Of a DNA stretch of 64,000 bases, positions 54,143 to 63,103 are shown piece by piece. Source of the stretch: Shewanella marisflavi (GTDB lineage Bacteria; Pseudomonadota; Gammaproteobacteria; Enterobacterales; Shewanellaceae). A program made the position numbers and the translations under genes. Where the stretch lies: NCBI RefSeq assembly GCF_023283925.1, contig NZ_JAKIKX010000003.1:124001-188000 (forward strand), given 5' to 3'. Each line of letters starts with the position of its first letter. Within the stretch, counting starts at the first letter, position 1. The notes beneath the pieces were generated by a model. The model saw only the letters and a list, made by a program, of their open reading frames with translations, was not told where the DNA came from and made no database searches.

Positions 54143-54418
54143 TTATTTCCTTTTAAACATGGCTAGCATACGGTTGGTGACCATGTAGCCACCGACGACG
54201 TTAATAGTGGCCAAGACCACAGCGATAAAGCCCAGCACATTGACCCAAACTCCCGCGCCAGAACCGGCTGACAGGAGCGCACCCACCAGGGAGATACCCG
54301 AGATGGCGTTAGAGCCTGACATGAGCGGGGTGTGCAGCGTAGGGGGGACCTTAGTGATCAGCTCAACCCCAAGAAAGACCGCCACCACAAACAGGGTGAG
54401 TAGTAATAAGATCTCCAT
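54143..54418 (-). CDS. pntA2: Transhydrogenase subunit PntA2 (membrane part of alpha)
   Basis: 91 residues, three hydrophobic helices (about 3-20, 33-56, 62-80). In E. coli this stretch is fused to the end of PntA; here it is a separate protein (three-gene type). The conserved TPLMSGSNAISGI is present. Its ATG overlaps the pntA1 stop by one base (TAATG). Confidence 0.93.
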   Translation of the reverse strand: MEILLLLTLFVVAVFLGVELITKVPPTLHTPLMSGSNAISGISLVGALLSAGSGAGVWVNVLGFIAVVLATINVVGGYMVTNRMLAMFKRK

Positions 54419-55587
54419 TATTGAGCCTCCTCTGTTGCCGCCAGTGGCGGCAGTGCTAACAGGTCACGCAATCTGGCGTTAACCACTTCACCCTGATGGG
54501 CAACCACTGTGTCGCGCACAATCTCATCTTCGAAATCGAGCTGTAACTGCCCCTCATCATCGACAATGAGTTTGAGCAGATTTTCTATGTTGGTGCCATA
54601 CATCTGGCTGGCGTGGGTCGCTGCGCTTCCCGGCACATTTGACGGGCCAAGAATGGTGACGCCGTTATGAATAACAGTTTCGTCCAGTTGGGTCAGTTCG
54701 CAGTTACCACCGGTTTCGGCCGCTAGATCGACGATGACTGTGCCTGGCTTCATGGCATCAACCATGGCCTCGGTGATCAACACAGGTGCCTTACGACCAG
54801 GAATAGCGGCGGTAGTGATAACGATATCTTGCTGGGCGAGCACATTGGCCATCGCCTGTTGCTGGCGCTTGATAAAGTCGTCGCTCTGCTCGGCCGCGTA
54901 ACCCCCTTTGGTTTCGGTATTTTCGGTTTCCAGGTCCAGCTCTACTGGCTTAGCACCGACCGAGAGGATCTGTTCACGCGCCGCCGGGCGAATGTCATAG
55001 GCTTCCACCACGGCGCCAAGACGTTTGGCGGTGGCACAGGCCTGCAAGCCGGCAACCCCGACACCCATGATAAAGGCGCGTGCGGGCTTAAGTGTGCCTG
55101 CGGCTGTCATCATCATGGGGAACATGCGCGGCGCCTGATGGGCCGCAAGCAACACCGCCTTATAACCGGCGATGGTGGCCATGGAGGAGAGGATATCCAT
55201 GCTTTGGGCGCGAGTGATTCTGGGAACCAGTTCCAATGCCAGAGCGCTGGTGCCTGTTTCGGCCAGCGTAGCGGCATTTTCGGGGTGCGTCAGGGGATCC
55301 ATCATGCCGATAAACAGCTGCTCAGGCTTTGCCTTTGCCTTGATCTCATCGAATTGCTCGCCCTTTAGGTTGACCAGGGTGATGATATCGGCACCGAGGG
55401 CCTCCGCTCTATCGGTGATGCTAGCACCCGCTTCTTGATATTCCTGATCGCTGAATCCTGCAGCGAGTCCGGCTCCGCTTTCCACGAGAATTTGGAGGTT
55501 TTTTTTGATTAACCGAGTCACATTTGCCGGGATCAACGCAACGCGTTTTTCGTCGGCATGGCTCTCTTTAGGTAGACCTAGTTTCAC
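54418..55587 (-). CDS. pntA1: Transhydrogenase subunit PntA1 (NAD-binding alpha)
   Basis: 389 residues, homologous to alanine dehydrogenase. It has the NAD fold with GVGVAGLQACATAKRLGA (about 175) and the typical N-terminal KESHADEKRVALIP. It lacks the membrane helices, which are supplied by PntA2. It binds NADH on the cytoplasmic side. It is the first gene of the pntA1-pntA2-pntB operon. Confidence 0.95.
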   Translation of the reverse strand: MKLGLPKESHADEKRVALIPANVTRLIKKNLQILVESGAGLAAGFSDQEYQEAGASITDRAEALGADIITLVNLKGEQFDEIKAKAKPEQLFIGMMDPLTHPENAATLAETGTSALALELVPRITRAQSMDILSSMATIAGYKAVLLAAHQAPRMFPMMMTAAGTLKPARAFIMGVGVAGLQACATAKRLGAVVEAYDIRPAAREQILSVGAKPVELDLETENTETKGGYAAEQSDDFIKRQQQAMANVLAQQDIVITTAAIPGRKAPVLITEAMVDAMKPGTVIVDLAAETGGNCELTQLDETVIHNGVTILGPSNVPGSAATHASQMYGTNIENLLKLIVDDEGQLQLDFEDEIVRDTVVAHQGEVVNARLRDLLALPPLAATEEAQ

Positions 55588-55920
55588 TGAGAAACCTCTA
55601 TAGTTGGGGACAGACGTCGTTATGAATTATTGGCTCGCTATTGTGGCGAGTCTGAATTTAGACACAAGCGCGAATTATTCATAATCAGCGCTCATGCACT
55701 GGTCGGAGCAAAAAGTTTGCGCTAGTCCACAAAATTTCATTTCAAATTCTGTGGTTAAGGGCACACCTTAAGCAAATATCGCTCACCACTCTCACTTTTG
55801 TAGCTCAAATTATAACCTTTGCATATTCCAAAAACGAATTAAAAATTAGATTTTATTCTTTTTTGCTTTTCTATTAAGCCACTAAGCTAGGTTCATTACA
55901 CTGTTATAGGGCCGTCTTCC
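55588..55920. other. Divergent intergenic region pntA1 / cysJ
   Basis: About 333 bases without coding potential, AT-rich toward cysJ. It contains a hairpin CTCGC/GCGAG around 55635-55650 and distant inverted arms TTATGAAT (55620-55627) and ATTCATAA (55677-55684). CysB is the expected activator of cysJ, but its sites are too degenerate to place by eye. No good promoter hexamers could be fixed. Confidence 0.4.
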
Positions 55921-57702
55921 ATGCTGTTAAAAGAGCTTCAATCATTGGCTTCTCCTCTATCTGCGACGCAGGTGGATAAGCTTAAGCAACTCACCGCTGA
56001 ACTAAATGCCGTACAACTCGCCTGGGTGGGTGGCTATCTTGCGGCAACCGCAGAGTTAAGCGGTAATGCCCCTGCTGCACAGCAAGAAAGTGAGCAGACC
56101 ATTACCATTTTATACGGCAGTCAGACGGGGAACGGTCGAGGTGTTGCCACTGCGCTGGCCGAGAAGGCTCAGGCTCAAGGTTATGCGGTCAACCTGGCTT
56201 CGATGGCCGATTACAAGGTGCGTCAGCTTAAACAGGAAACCCTATTACTCGCCGTGGTCAGTACCCATGGTGAAGGTGAGGCGCCGGATGATGCTATCGA
56301 GCTGCATAAGTTTTTGGCCTCTAAGCGCGCACCTAAGTTAGATAACCTGCACTACTCAGTATTGGCTCTTGGCGATTCCAGCTACGAGTTTTTCTGCCAA
56401 ACGGGTAAAGATTTCGATCAGCGCCTCAGTGCCTTGGGTGCCAAGGCGATCGTGCCGCTCACCGAGTGTGATGTTGACTATGAGTCGGCGGCAGAAAAGT
56501 GGCAGGAACAAGTGTTAACTGAGGTTAAACCATTTGTTTCAACTGGTGCCAGTGTGGTCTCTATTGGCAATGTCACTAGCGTGGCCAGCTCAAGTTACAG
56601 CAAGCAGAAACCCTACAGTGCCGAGCTACTGGCGAGCCAGAAGCTAACGGGACGCGACTCGGATCGTGATGTGCGCCATGTGGAGATAGATCTGGGTGAG
56701 TCTGGCCTTAACTATCAGGTGGGCGATGCCCTTGGGGTCTGGTTTAGCAACAGCGACGCACTAGTGACTGAGATAATCCAGGGCTTGTCACTGGATGGCG
56801 AGACTGAGGTCACTCTGGGTGAAGAGACGTTAAGTTTGGCTCAGGCGCTGAAAGAGAAGCGCGAGCTGACCCAGCTTTATCCTGGTTTGGTACAAAACTG
56901 GGCCCAGTTAAGCGGTAACAGCGATCTGCAGGCGATCAGCGAAGACAGAGAGCAGACCCGCCAGTTTGTGCTGAATCATCAGCTGGCAGACTTGGTGGCC
57001 AAGTATCCTGTGGATATCACCGCCTTCCAACTGGTTGAGCTGCTGCGTCCTATCACCCCAAGACTCTACTCGATCGCCTCTAGCCAGTCTGAGGTGGAGA
57101 GCGAGGTGCACCTAACGGTTGCCTTGGTGGCAGATGAGCGCGACTCAGGCACTCGTTTTGGCGGCGCATCCCACTTTTTAGCAAGTGCCGAAGAGGGTTG
57201 CGAGGTGAAGGTTTATGTTGAGCCAAACAACCACTTCCGTCTGCCGGAAAACACAGATACGCCAGTGGTCATGATAGGCCCAGGTACAGGTGTCGCGCCG
57301 TTTCGTGCCTTCATGCAGGAGCGCGCTGCCCAAGGTGCCCAGGGGGATAGCTGGCTCTTCTTTGGTAATCCGCACTTCGAACAGGATTTCCTCTATCAGA
57401 CTGAGTGGCAGCAGTACCTTAAAGAGGGTGTGCTGACCCGTCTAGATTCGGCCTTCTCACGGGATCAGGAGCACAAGATCTATGTGCAACACCGCATCAA
57501 AGAGCGCGGTGCAGAGCTGTGGCAGTGGATAGAGCGCGGCGCGCATCTCTATATCTGTGGTGACGCCGAGCGTATGGCCAAAGATGTTCACCAGGCGCTG
57601 GTAGAAGTGATAGGCGAGCATGGTGGTAAGAGCGCCGAGGAGGCCGAGGCCTTGCTCGAGACGCTGCGCAGCGAGAAACGTTACCAGAAAGACGTTTATT
57701 AA
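55921..57702 (+). CDS. cysJ: Sulfite reductase flavoprotein alpha subunit
   Basis: 593 residues. An N-terminal FMN-binding flavodoxin domain (LYGSQTGNGRGVATALAEK, about 63) is followed by the FAD domain (RLYSIASS, about 380) and the NADPH domain (GPGTGVAPFRAF, about 453), ending in RYQKDVY as in CysJ. It carries electrons from NADPH to CysI for reducing sulfite to sulfide. It is the first gene of cysJIH. Confidence 0.96.
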   Translation: MLLKELQSLASPLSATQVDKLKQLTAELNAVQLAWVGGYLAATAELSGNAPAAQQESEQTITILYGSQTGNGRGVATALAEKAQAQGYAVNLASMADYKVRQLKQETLLLAVVSTHGEGEAPDDAIELHKFLASKRAPKLDNLHYSVLALGDSSYEFFCQTGKDFDQRLSALGAKAIVPLTECDVDYESAAEKWQEQVLTEVKPFVSTGASVVSIGNVTSVASSSYSKQKPYSAELLASQKLTGRDSDRDVRHVEIDLGESGLNYQVGDALGVWFSNSDALVTEIIQGLSLDGETEVTLGEETLSLAQALKEKRELTQLYPGLVQNWAQLSGNSDLQAISEDREQTRQFVLNHQLADLVAKYPVDITAFQLVELLRPITPRLYSIASSQSEVESEVHLTVALVADERDSGTRFGGASHFLASAEEGCEVKVYVEPNNHFRLPENTDTPVVMIGPGTGVAPFRAFMQERAAQGAQGDSWLFFGNPHFEQDFLYQTEWQQYLKEGVLTRLDSAFSRDQEHKIYVQHRIKERGAELWQWIERGAHLYICGDAERMAKDVHQALVEVIGEHGGKSAEEAEALLETLRSEKRYQKDVY

Positions 57703-57781
57703 TTGAGACAGGCGCCTATGGCGCCAACAGATTCATTTGCATGGGCCATGCCGGTGCAATCAATAGGATAAGGCAGTAGCC

Positions 57782-59479
57782 ATGAGCGATCAGAAATTAT
57801 CAGTAAACGAGTATCTTAAGACCGACAGTAACTACCTGCGTGGCACTATCGAAGAGGGGTTAGATACCTCGCTGACCGGTGCCTTCAACGACGCAGATCA
57901 GCAGCTGATCAAGTTCCACGGTTTCTATCAGCAGGACGATCGCGATCTGCGTAACGAGCGTAAAGAGCAGAAGCTGGAGCCTCTCTATAGCTTTATGCTG
58001 CGTGCCCGAGTGGCCGGTGGTGTCTGTACGCCTAAGCAGTGGTTAGGGGTGGACAAGATTGCCTCGACCCTGACCAGCTCAAACAGTATTCGTCTGACAA
58101 CCCGTCAGACCTTTCAGTATCACGGTATTCCTAAGCGTAACCTTAAGACGCTGATCCAAGATCTGGACAGAGAAGCGCTGGACTCTATCGCCGCCTGTGG
58201 CGACGTGAACCGTAACGTGATGTGTAACCCTAACCCGGTAGAGTCTAAGCTGCATCAGCAGGCCTACTACTGGGCCAAGAAGCTGTCGGACAACTACCTG
58301 CCGCGCACCAAGGCCTACGCCGAGATCTGGCTGGGTGACGACAAGGTGGCAGTGAGCGAGAGCGAAGAGGTAGAGCCTGTCTATGGCAAGACCTATCTGC
58401 CGCGTAAGTTCAAGATGGCTGTGGCTGTGCCGCCGGATAACGATGTAGATGTCTACACCAACGACCTAGGCTTCATCGCCGTGGCCGAAGACGGTGAGTT
58501 GGTCGGTTTTAATATGGTGGCTGGCGGCGGCATGGGCTCGACCCATGGCGAAGTCGCTACCTTCCCGCGTCTGGGTGATGACTTTGGTTTCATCAAGGCC
58601 GAAGACTGCCTTAAATTTGCCGAGGCCGTGCTTAAGGTGCAGCGTGATTGGGGTAACCGCTCGGATCGTAAACAGTCGCGTCTTAAGTACACCATAGTGA
58701 AACACGGTTTTGAGGCCTTTAAGGCAGAAGTAGAGCTGCGCGCCGGGGTAAAATTTGAGCCTAAGCGTGAGGTGGTGATCGGCGATCGCGGCGATCGTTA
58801 CGGCTGGATCAAGGGCGTGGATAATCAGTGGCATCTGACTCTGTTTATCGAGGGTGGCCGTATTAAAGATCTGCCTGGACAGCCACTGCAAACCGGCCTG
58901 CGTGAAATCGCTTTGGTACATAAAGGTGATTTCCGCATGACAGCTAACCAGAACATCATCATCGCCGGTGTGGCGGAAGAAGATAAGGCGCAGATAGAGG
59001 CGATTGCTCGCAGTCATGGCCTGATGGGGACGTTGATCAGCCCAACCCGCGGTCACTCTATTGCCTGTGTTGCGCTGCCGACCTGTGCTTTGGCGATGGC
59101 TGAGGCTGAGCGTTACTTCCCGGACTTCATGACTAAGGTCGAGGCGCTGCAGGAGAAGCATGGTTTCCTGGAGCAGCCGATAGTGATCCGTATGACAGGT
59201 TGCCCTAATGGCTGTGCGCGTCCATTTGCCGCCGAGATAGGCCTGGTGGGTAAGGCGCCGGGTCGCTACAACCTCTATCTGGGCGCGAGTTTCGAGGGGA
59301 CACGCCTGAACAAACTCTATCGCGAGAACATTCAGGAAGCCGAGATTCTGGCGGCGCTGGATGAACTGTTTGCCCGCTACGTCAAAGAGCGTGAAGCTGG
59401 CGAAACCTTTGGTAACTTCACCGTGCGTGTCGGCGTGGTGAAGGCGGTAATCGATGCCGCTAAGGATTTCCATGGATAA
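57782..59479 (+). CDS. cysI: Sulfite reductase hemoprotein beta subunit
   Basis: 565 residues. Cys-X5-Cys (CVALPTC, about 430) and Cys-X3-Cys (TGCPNGC, about 472) hold the 4Fe-4S cluster coupled to siroheme. It reduces sulfite to sulfide with six electrons from CysJ. It lies 79 bases after cysJ and overlaps the start of cysH by eight bases. Confidence 0.96.
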   Translation: MSDQKLSVNEYLKTDSNYLRGTIEEGLDTSLTGAFNDADQQLIKFHGFYQQDDRDLRNERKEQKLEPLYSFMLRARVAGGVCTPKQWLGVDKIASTLTSSNSIRLTTRQTFQYHGIPKRNLKTLIQDLDREALDSIAACGDVNRNVMCNPNPVESKLHQQAYYWAKKLSDNYLPRTKAYAEIWLGDDKVAVSESEEVEPVYGKTYLPRKFKMAVAVPPDNDVDVYTNDLGFIAVAEDGELVGFNMVAGGGMGSTHGEVATFPRLGDDFGFIKAEDCLKFAEAVLKVQRDWGNRSDRKQSRLKYTIVKHGFEAFKAEVELRAGVKFEPKREVVIGDRGDRYGWIKGVDNQWHLTLFIEGGRIKDLPGQPLQTGLREIALVHKGDFRMTANQNIIIAGVAEEDKAQIEAIARSHGLMGTLISPTRGHSIACVALPTCALAMAEAERYFPDFMTKVEALQEKHGFLEQPIVIRMTGCPNGCARPFAAEIGLVGKAPGRYNLYLGASFEGTRLNKLYRENIQEAEILAALDELFARYVKEREAGETFGNFTVRVGVVKAVIDAAKDFHG

Positions 59480-60224
59480 TTCAGTGATCTCTGCCCAGGC
59501 GCTACAAGCATTACTGAGCGCGCCTAAGGCAGAGCAGGATGCAGAGCTGGCTCGAGTCAACGCCTTCCTGGCGGGACTCACGCCTGCCGAGCGGGTGATC
59601 TGGGGCTTGGCTTATTTGCCGGGCACCCATGCGCTGTCGTCGAGCTTTGGTATTCAGGGCGCCGTGATGCTGCATCTGGTCACTCAGGTGCAGCAGGATA
59701 TCCCGGTGATCCTGACGGACACTGGCTATCTGTTTCCGGAGACCTATCAGTTTATCGATGAGCTGACCGAGCGACTCAAGCTCAATCTTAAGGTGTATCG
59801 CGCGCCTATGACCAGCGCCTGGCAGGAAGCCCGTTTCGGTCGCCTGTGGGAGCAGGGGCTCGATGGCCTGGAGCAGTACAATCGCCTTAACAAGGTAAAT
59901 CCAATGCAAACTGCGCTCAAGGAGTTGGGCGTCGGGACCTGGTTTGCCGGCCTTCGCCGCGCGCAGTCTAGTACGCGTGAGGAACTGCCGATACTGGCGA
60001 TCCATGGCGATCGATACAAGCTGCTGCCGATTCTGGAGTGGAGCAACAAGGATGTGCATGAGTATCTCACCAAGCACGATTTGCCCTATCATCCCCTGTG
60101 GGAGCAAGGCTATGTGTCGGTGGGCGATACCCATTCCAGCCGCCCGCTGGAATTGGGCATGACGGAGGAGGAGACTCGCTTCAACGGTCTCAAGCGTGAG
60201 TGTGGTCTGCACTACGAAATTTGA
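59472..60224 (+). CDS. cysH: Phosphoadenosine phosphosulfate reductase
   Basis: 250 residues. The [14 protein letters not shown] stretch (about 57-70) is the PP-loop-like nucleotide site, and the C-terminal ECGLH holds the catalytic Cys. The paired cysteines of the 4Fe-4S (APS reductase) type are missing, so it uses PAPS and thioredoxin like E. coli CysH. The start at 59472 has AAGGA upstream, within the end of cysI; a longer frame from 59454 would overlap cysI more. Confidence 0.95.
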   Translation: MDNSVISAQALQALLSAPKAEQDAELARVNAFLAGLTPAERVIWGLAYLPGTHALSSSFGIQGAVMLHLVTQVQQDIPVILTDTGYLFPETYQFIDELTERLKLNLKVYRAPMTSAWQEARFGRLWEQGLDGLEQYNRLNKVNPMQTALKELGVGTWFAGLRRAQSSTREELPILAIHGDRYKLLPILEWSNKDVHEYLTKHDLPYHPLWEQGYVSVGDTHSSRPLELGMTEEETRFNGLKRECGLHYEI

Positions 60225-60754
60225 CGCAGATGGTAAATTTAATGACTGATAGTCGTATGATTTATTAATACTTTATTTTGATTTGTGCACTTTTTTTGCA
60301 CAGGCTTATGCACAGATTTTTATTTTGATCTATAGTTGTAAGTTCCCGTAGATGGTTTTGAATTGTTGTCTGTATCGGATCTGATTTGGATCCAGTCGCT
60401 TTATCTTCCTCTTTGAAGCGACAGACAGAGCCGCCGACAGCTCGAAACCCAACTCGCTTAGCGAGAGCTAGATGTTTGATTGGTCTGCTGGCGCATGCTA
60501 ATTAATAGCCATAGGCCCTGGATAGTCCGCTGCGGCTATCCAGGGATATCCCTGCTAATCTTATTTCCCTTTTTATTCATCTATATAGTAATATCGACGC
60601 CATTCTTTTTTTATAGCAATCAAATTAAGTCAGTGATCTGAAATAGCGTTTTAACCAGCTAAAATGATCAGCTATTTAATACGATTTGGTATTACGTGCT
60701 TGCCAGCTTGGGATTGGCCTGACTGTCCGCACGAATTAACAGGGAGTTTACTGA
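60225..60754. other. Non-coding region with dense inverted repeats (possible ncRNA)
   Basis: About 530 bases without a gene. In order, it contains TGTGC/GCACA (about 60284-60302), GGATC/GATCC (about 60377-60393), GTCGCTT/AAGCGAC (60395-60421), a nested AGCTC..CTCGC..GCGAG..AGCT element (about 60440-60472), and a 30-bp near-perfect inverted repeat (60516-60545) whose arms CCCTGGATAG and CTATCCAGGG enclose an inner CCGC/GCGG. There is no poly-T after the last one. It could be a structured small RNA, a long leader of the next gene, or a REP-like repeat. Confidence 0.4.
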
Positions 60755-62470
60755 ATGAAGAAGGCATTAGTGGCGGCGGCCATCGTCGCCATAGGCGCGG
60801 GTGGCTACTGGGCGATGCAACAGGCGCCTAAGTCCGTGGACAATCAGGTATTGGCCTATGTGCCTGCCGATACACCGCTATTTTCCGCACAGTTTGAGCC
60901 TTTTCCGATAAAGGATTATATCGATGCCCTTCCTGAGGCGCAGAAGCAATACCCCAAAGAGATCAAGACCCTGCTATCTGAGGAAGACGATCCCAGAGCA
61001 CAGTTTTTCTTTAGGGTGTTAGAGCGCTATTTTGATGCCTCTCAGAGTGGTCAGCAGCTGATCGATACCTTCGGTCTGCCGGAGAAGCTCACTAGCTACT
61101 TCTATACCTTAGGTGTGATGCCTGTGGTCAAGTTAGATGTCGCCAGCCCAGATCGTGTATGGGCTGTGTTGGATAGGGCCGAGGCCGATAGCGGCATGAC
61201 CCATGATGCGAAACAGATTGGTGAGGTTAAATACCGTAGCTATCGTCTTACCGACGAAGGGGAAAGCGAGCGTGTCGATCTGATCGTTGCCATCGACAAG
61301 GGCATGCTTACTCTGACACTGGATACCAGCTTCCTTGAGCCTGAACTGCTTGAAATTGCCCTTGGGATCAAGCCGGTTGAGCAGTCGCTTGCTAAGGCGG
61401 GCACTGTGGATGCGATCATTAACAAGCACGGCTTTAGCAAAGCCGGTATCAGCTACTTCAATCACGAGGAGATCGTTAAGGCGATCACCACCTCTGATGG
61501 CAACCAGATGGCGCGCCAGCTGACGAAGATCTTCGCGCTGATCAAAGATGACCCCTTTGGCGAATTGCGCTCTCAAGCCTGTCATCGCGAGCTGAGTGGC
61601 ATTGCGGCCAACTGGCCGAAAACCGTCATTGGCTACACGGATTTTGAGGTGAAGAACAAGCAGGCCAAGCTAGGCTTTAGCACGGTTATCGAGAGCAATA
61701 ACCAGGTGATCCTAGGTGCCTTGCAGCAGATGCGTGGCTTTATCCCGGCCCATACCCAGAAGATTGACAGTGGCGTGTTTTCCATGGCGCTTGGCATAGA
61801 TGTCAATCAGTTCGTGCCGAGCGTTTCTAAGATCTGGGACGATCTACTTACCCCTAGTTATCAGTGTGAACCGCTGGCACAACTGCAAAGTGAGATGGAA
61901 GGTCAAAGCCCGGCAATGCTCGGCATGTTTACAGGTATGGCCAACGGTGTGAAAGGGGTGTCAGTCTCCCTGCTCGATTACGCCTTGGAAAATGATACTC
62001 AGCAGATCGCTTTAAAGAGTCTGGATGCTGTCGCAACCCTGTCGGCGGATGATCCGGCGACCCTGTTTAACATGGTTAAACCCTTTGCGCCTGAATTGGC
62101 GAATGTCAGTCTGCCAAGTGATGGCAGTGCAATTGATCTTGCGGCCGCATTGCACCTACCGCCTTCATTAGGGGTTAGCGCTAAGATGGCGCTCAAGGGT
62201 CAGCATCTGGTGATCTACACGGGTGACAAGAGTGAGGCGATTGCCGATAAACTTGCTGGTGAGAAGCCTGTCGCCAACGGTTTGATGTCGCTGTCGGCAG
62301 ACTATGCCAAGCTGTTTACGCCAGCCATGAACCTGATGGCCATGAGCGGTGAACCTATCCCCGAAGAGCTTGAGGCACTAAAGGATTATCGCACCAAGTT
62401 ACAGCTAGGTATGGACATTAATGATAAGGGGATCGTTTTCGATACCCTGATGCAAACACGTAACGATTAA
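60755..62470 (+). CDS. Secreted or anchored protein of unknown function
   Basis: 571 residues with an N-terminal hydrophobic helix (about 4-20) acting as signal or anchor. The remainder is soluble, with repeated alpha/beta elements such as VLAYVPADTPLFSAQ (about 32-46) that resemble DUF3352-type proteins. Two cysteines (about 277 and 373) might pair. A good ribosome site (AGGGAG) precedes the ATG. No enzyme motif was found. Confidence 0.72.
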   Translation: MKKALVAAAIVAIGAGGYWAMQQAPKSVDNQVLAYVPADTPLFSAQFEPFPIKDYIDALPEAQKQYPKEIKTLLSEEDDPRAQFFFRVLERYFDASQSGQQLIDTFGLPEKLTSYFYTLGVMPVVKLDVASPDRVWAVLDRAEADSGMTHDAKQIGEVKYRSYRLTDEGESERVDLIVAIDKGMLTLTLDTSFLEPELLEIALGIKPVEQSLAKAGTVDAIINKHGFSKAGISYFNHEEIVKAITTSDGNQMARQLTKIFALIKDDPFGELRSQACHRELSGIAANWPKTVIGYTDFEVKNKQAKLGFSTVIESNNQVILGALQQMRGFIPAHTQKIDSGVFSMALGIDVNQFVPSVSKIWDDLLTPSYQCEPLAQLQSEMEGQSPAMLGMFTGMANGVKGVSVSLLDYALENDTQQIALKSLDAVATLSADDPATLFNMVKPFAPELANVSLPSDGSAIDLAAALHLPPSLGVSAKMALKGQHLVIYTGDKSEAIADKLAGEKPVANGLMSLSADYAKLFTPAMNLMAMSGEPIPEELEALKDYRTKLQLGMDINDKGIVFDTLMQTRND

Positions 62471-62485
62471 TATCTAGCCTGGTAT

Positions 62486-62525
62486 TAAAAAGCCCCGAGA
62501 CCTATGTGGCTCTCGGGGCTTTTTT
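62486..62525. terminator. Bidirectional terminator
   Basis: A perfect 14-bp stem AAAAAGCCCCGAGA/TCTCGGGGCTTTTT (62487-62500 with 62511-62524), 10-base loop. It lies between the convergent genes ending at 62470 and 62549. Confidence 0.92.
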
Positions 62526-62548
62526 ATTGGGAGGAAAATATCCTTGAG

Positions 62549-63085
62549 TTACTCAGCCTTGGCGATGCCTAAGGCATTCAAGTTGGCGGCAATATCTTCG
62601 GCGGCCGTCTCGGGATTAATGTCTTCGTCGATTTTCAATATAGTGCCATCTTCACCTATGTAGAAGGTGACCCGGCTTGCCACTCTGACCAGATTGAGTA
62701 CATCGTAGGCCTTGGCGGTTTCCTTAGTGGGATCGCTCAGCATAGGAAAATCGGCCTTCTGCTCCTCGGCAAATTTTTGGTTATCTTCGAGATCATCGAC
62801 ACTGGCCATCATGTAGACGGCCTTGTACTCGCGAATAAGATGACCTTTTTGCACTAAAGACTTGCACTCTAAGGTGCAGCCTCGCGTGTTAGCCATGGGA
62901 TACCAGGCAAGTACTAAGGTCTGTTTACCCAGGTAGTCGCTGAGCTGATAATAATGACCGTCTGTGGCCTGCAGTTTGAAATTCGGTGCCTTGTCGCCCA
63001 CCTTCAGATCTGTGGCACTGGCTTGTAGCGACATTAAGAGTCCCAGGCTCAGGCCAAAGAGGAGTTTGCTGATTAGCTTATTCAT
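62549..63085 (-). CDS. Periplasmic Bcp-like peroxiredoxin
   Basis: 178 residues. A signal peptide (about 1-24, ending ASA) precedes the AhpC/TSA fold. The peroxidatic Cys lies in NTRGCTLEC (about residue 69), followed by a second Cys five residues... on the same helix (Cys-X3-Cys), as in many Bcp/PrxQ proteins. It would remove peroxides in the periplasm using a thiol donor. The exported location is unusual for Bcp. Confidence 0.85.
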   Translation of the reverse strand: MNKLISKLLFGLSLGLLMSLQASATDLKVGDKAPNFKLQATDGHYYQLSDYLGKQTLVLAWYPMANTRGCTLECKSLVQKGHLIREYKAVYMMASVDDLEDNQKFAEEQKADFPMLSDPTKETAKAYDVLNLVRVASRVTFYIGEDGTILKIDEDINPETAAEDIAANLNALGIAKAE

Positions 63086-63103
63086 AGTTTTTCCTTTCTT
63101 CTG

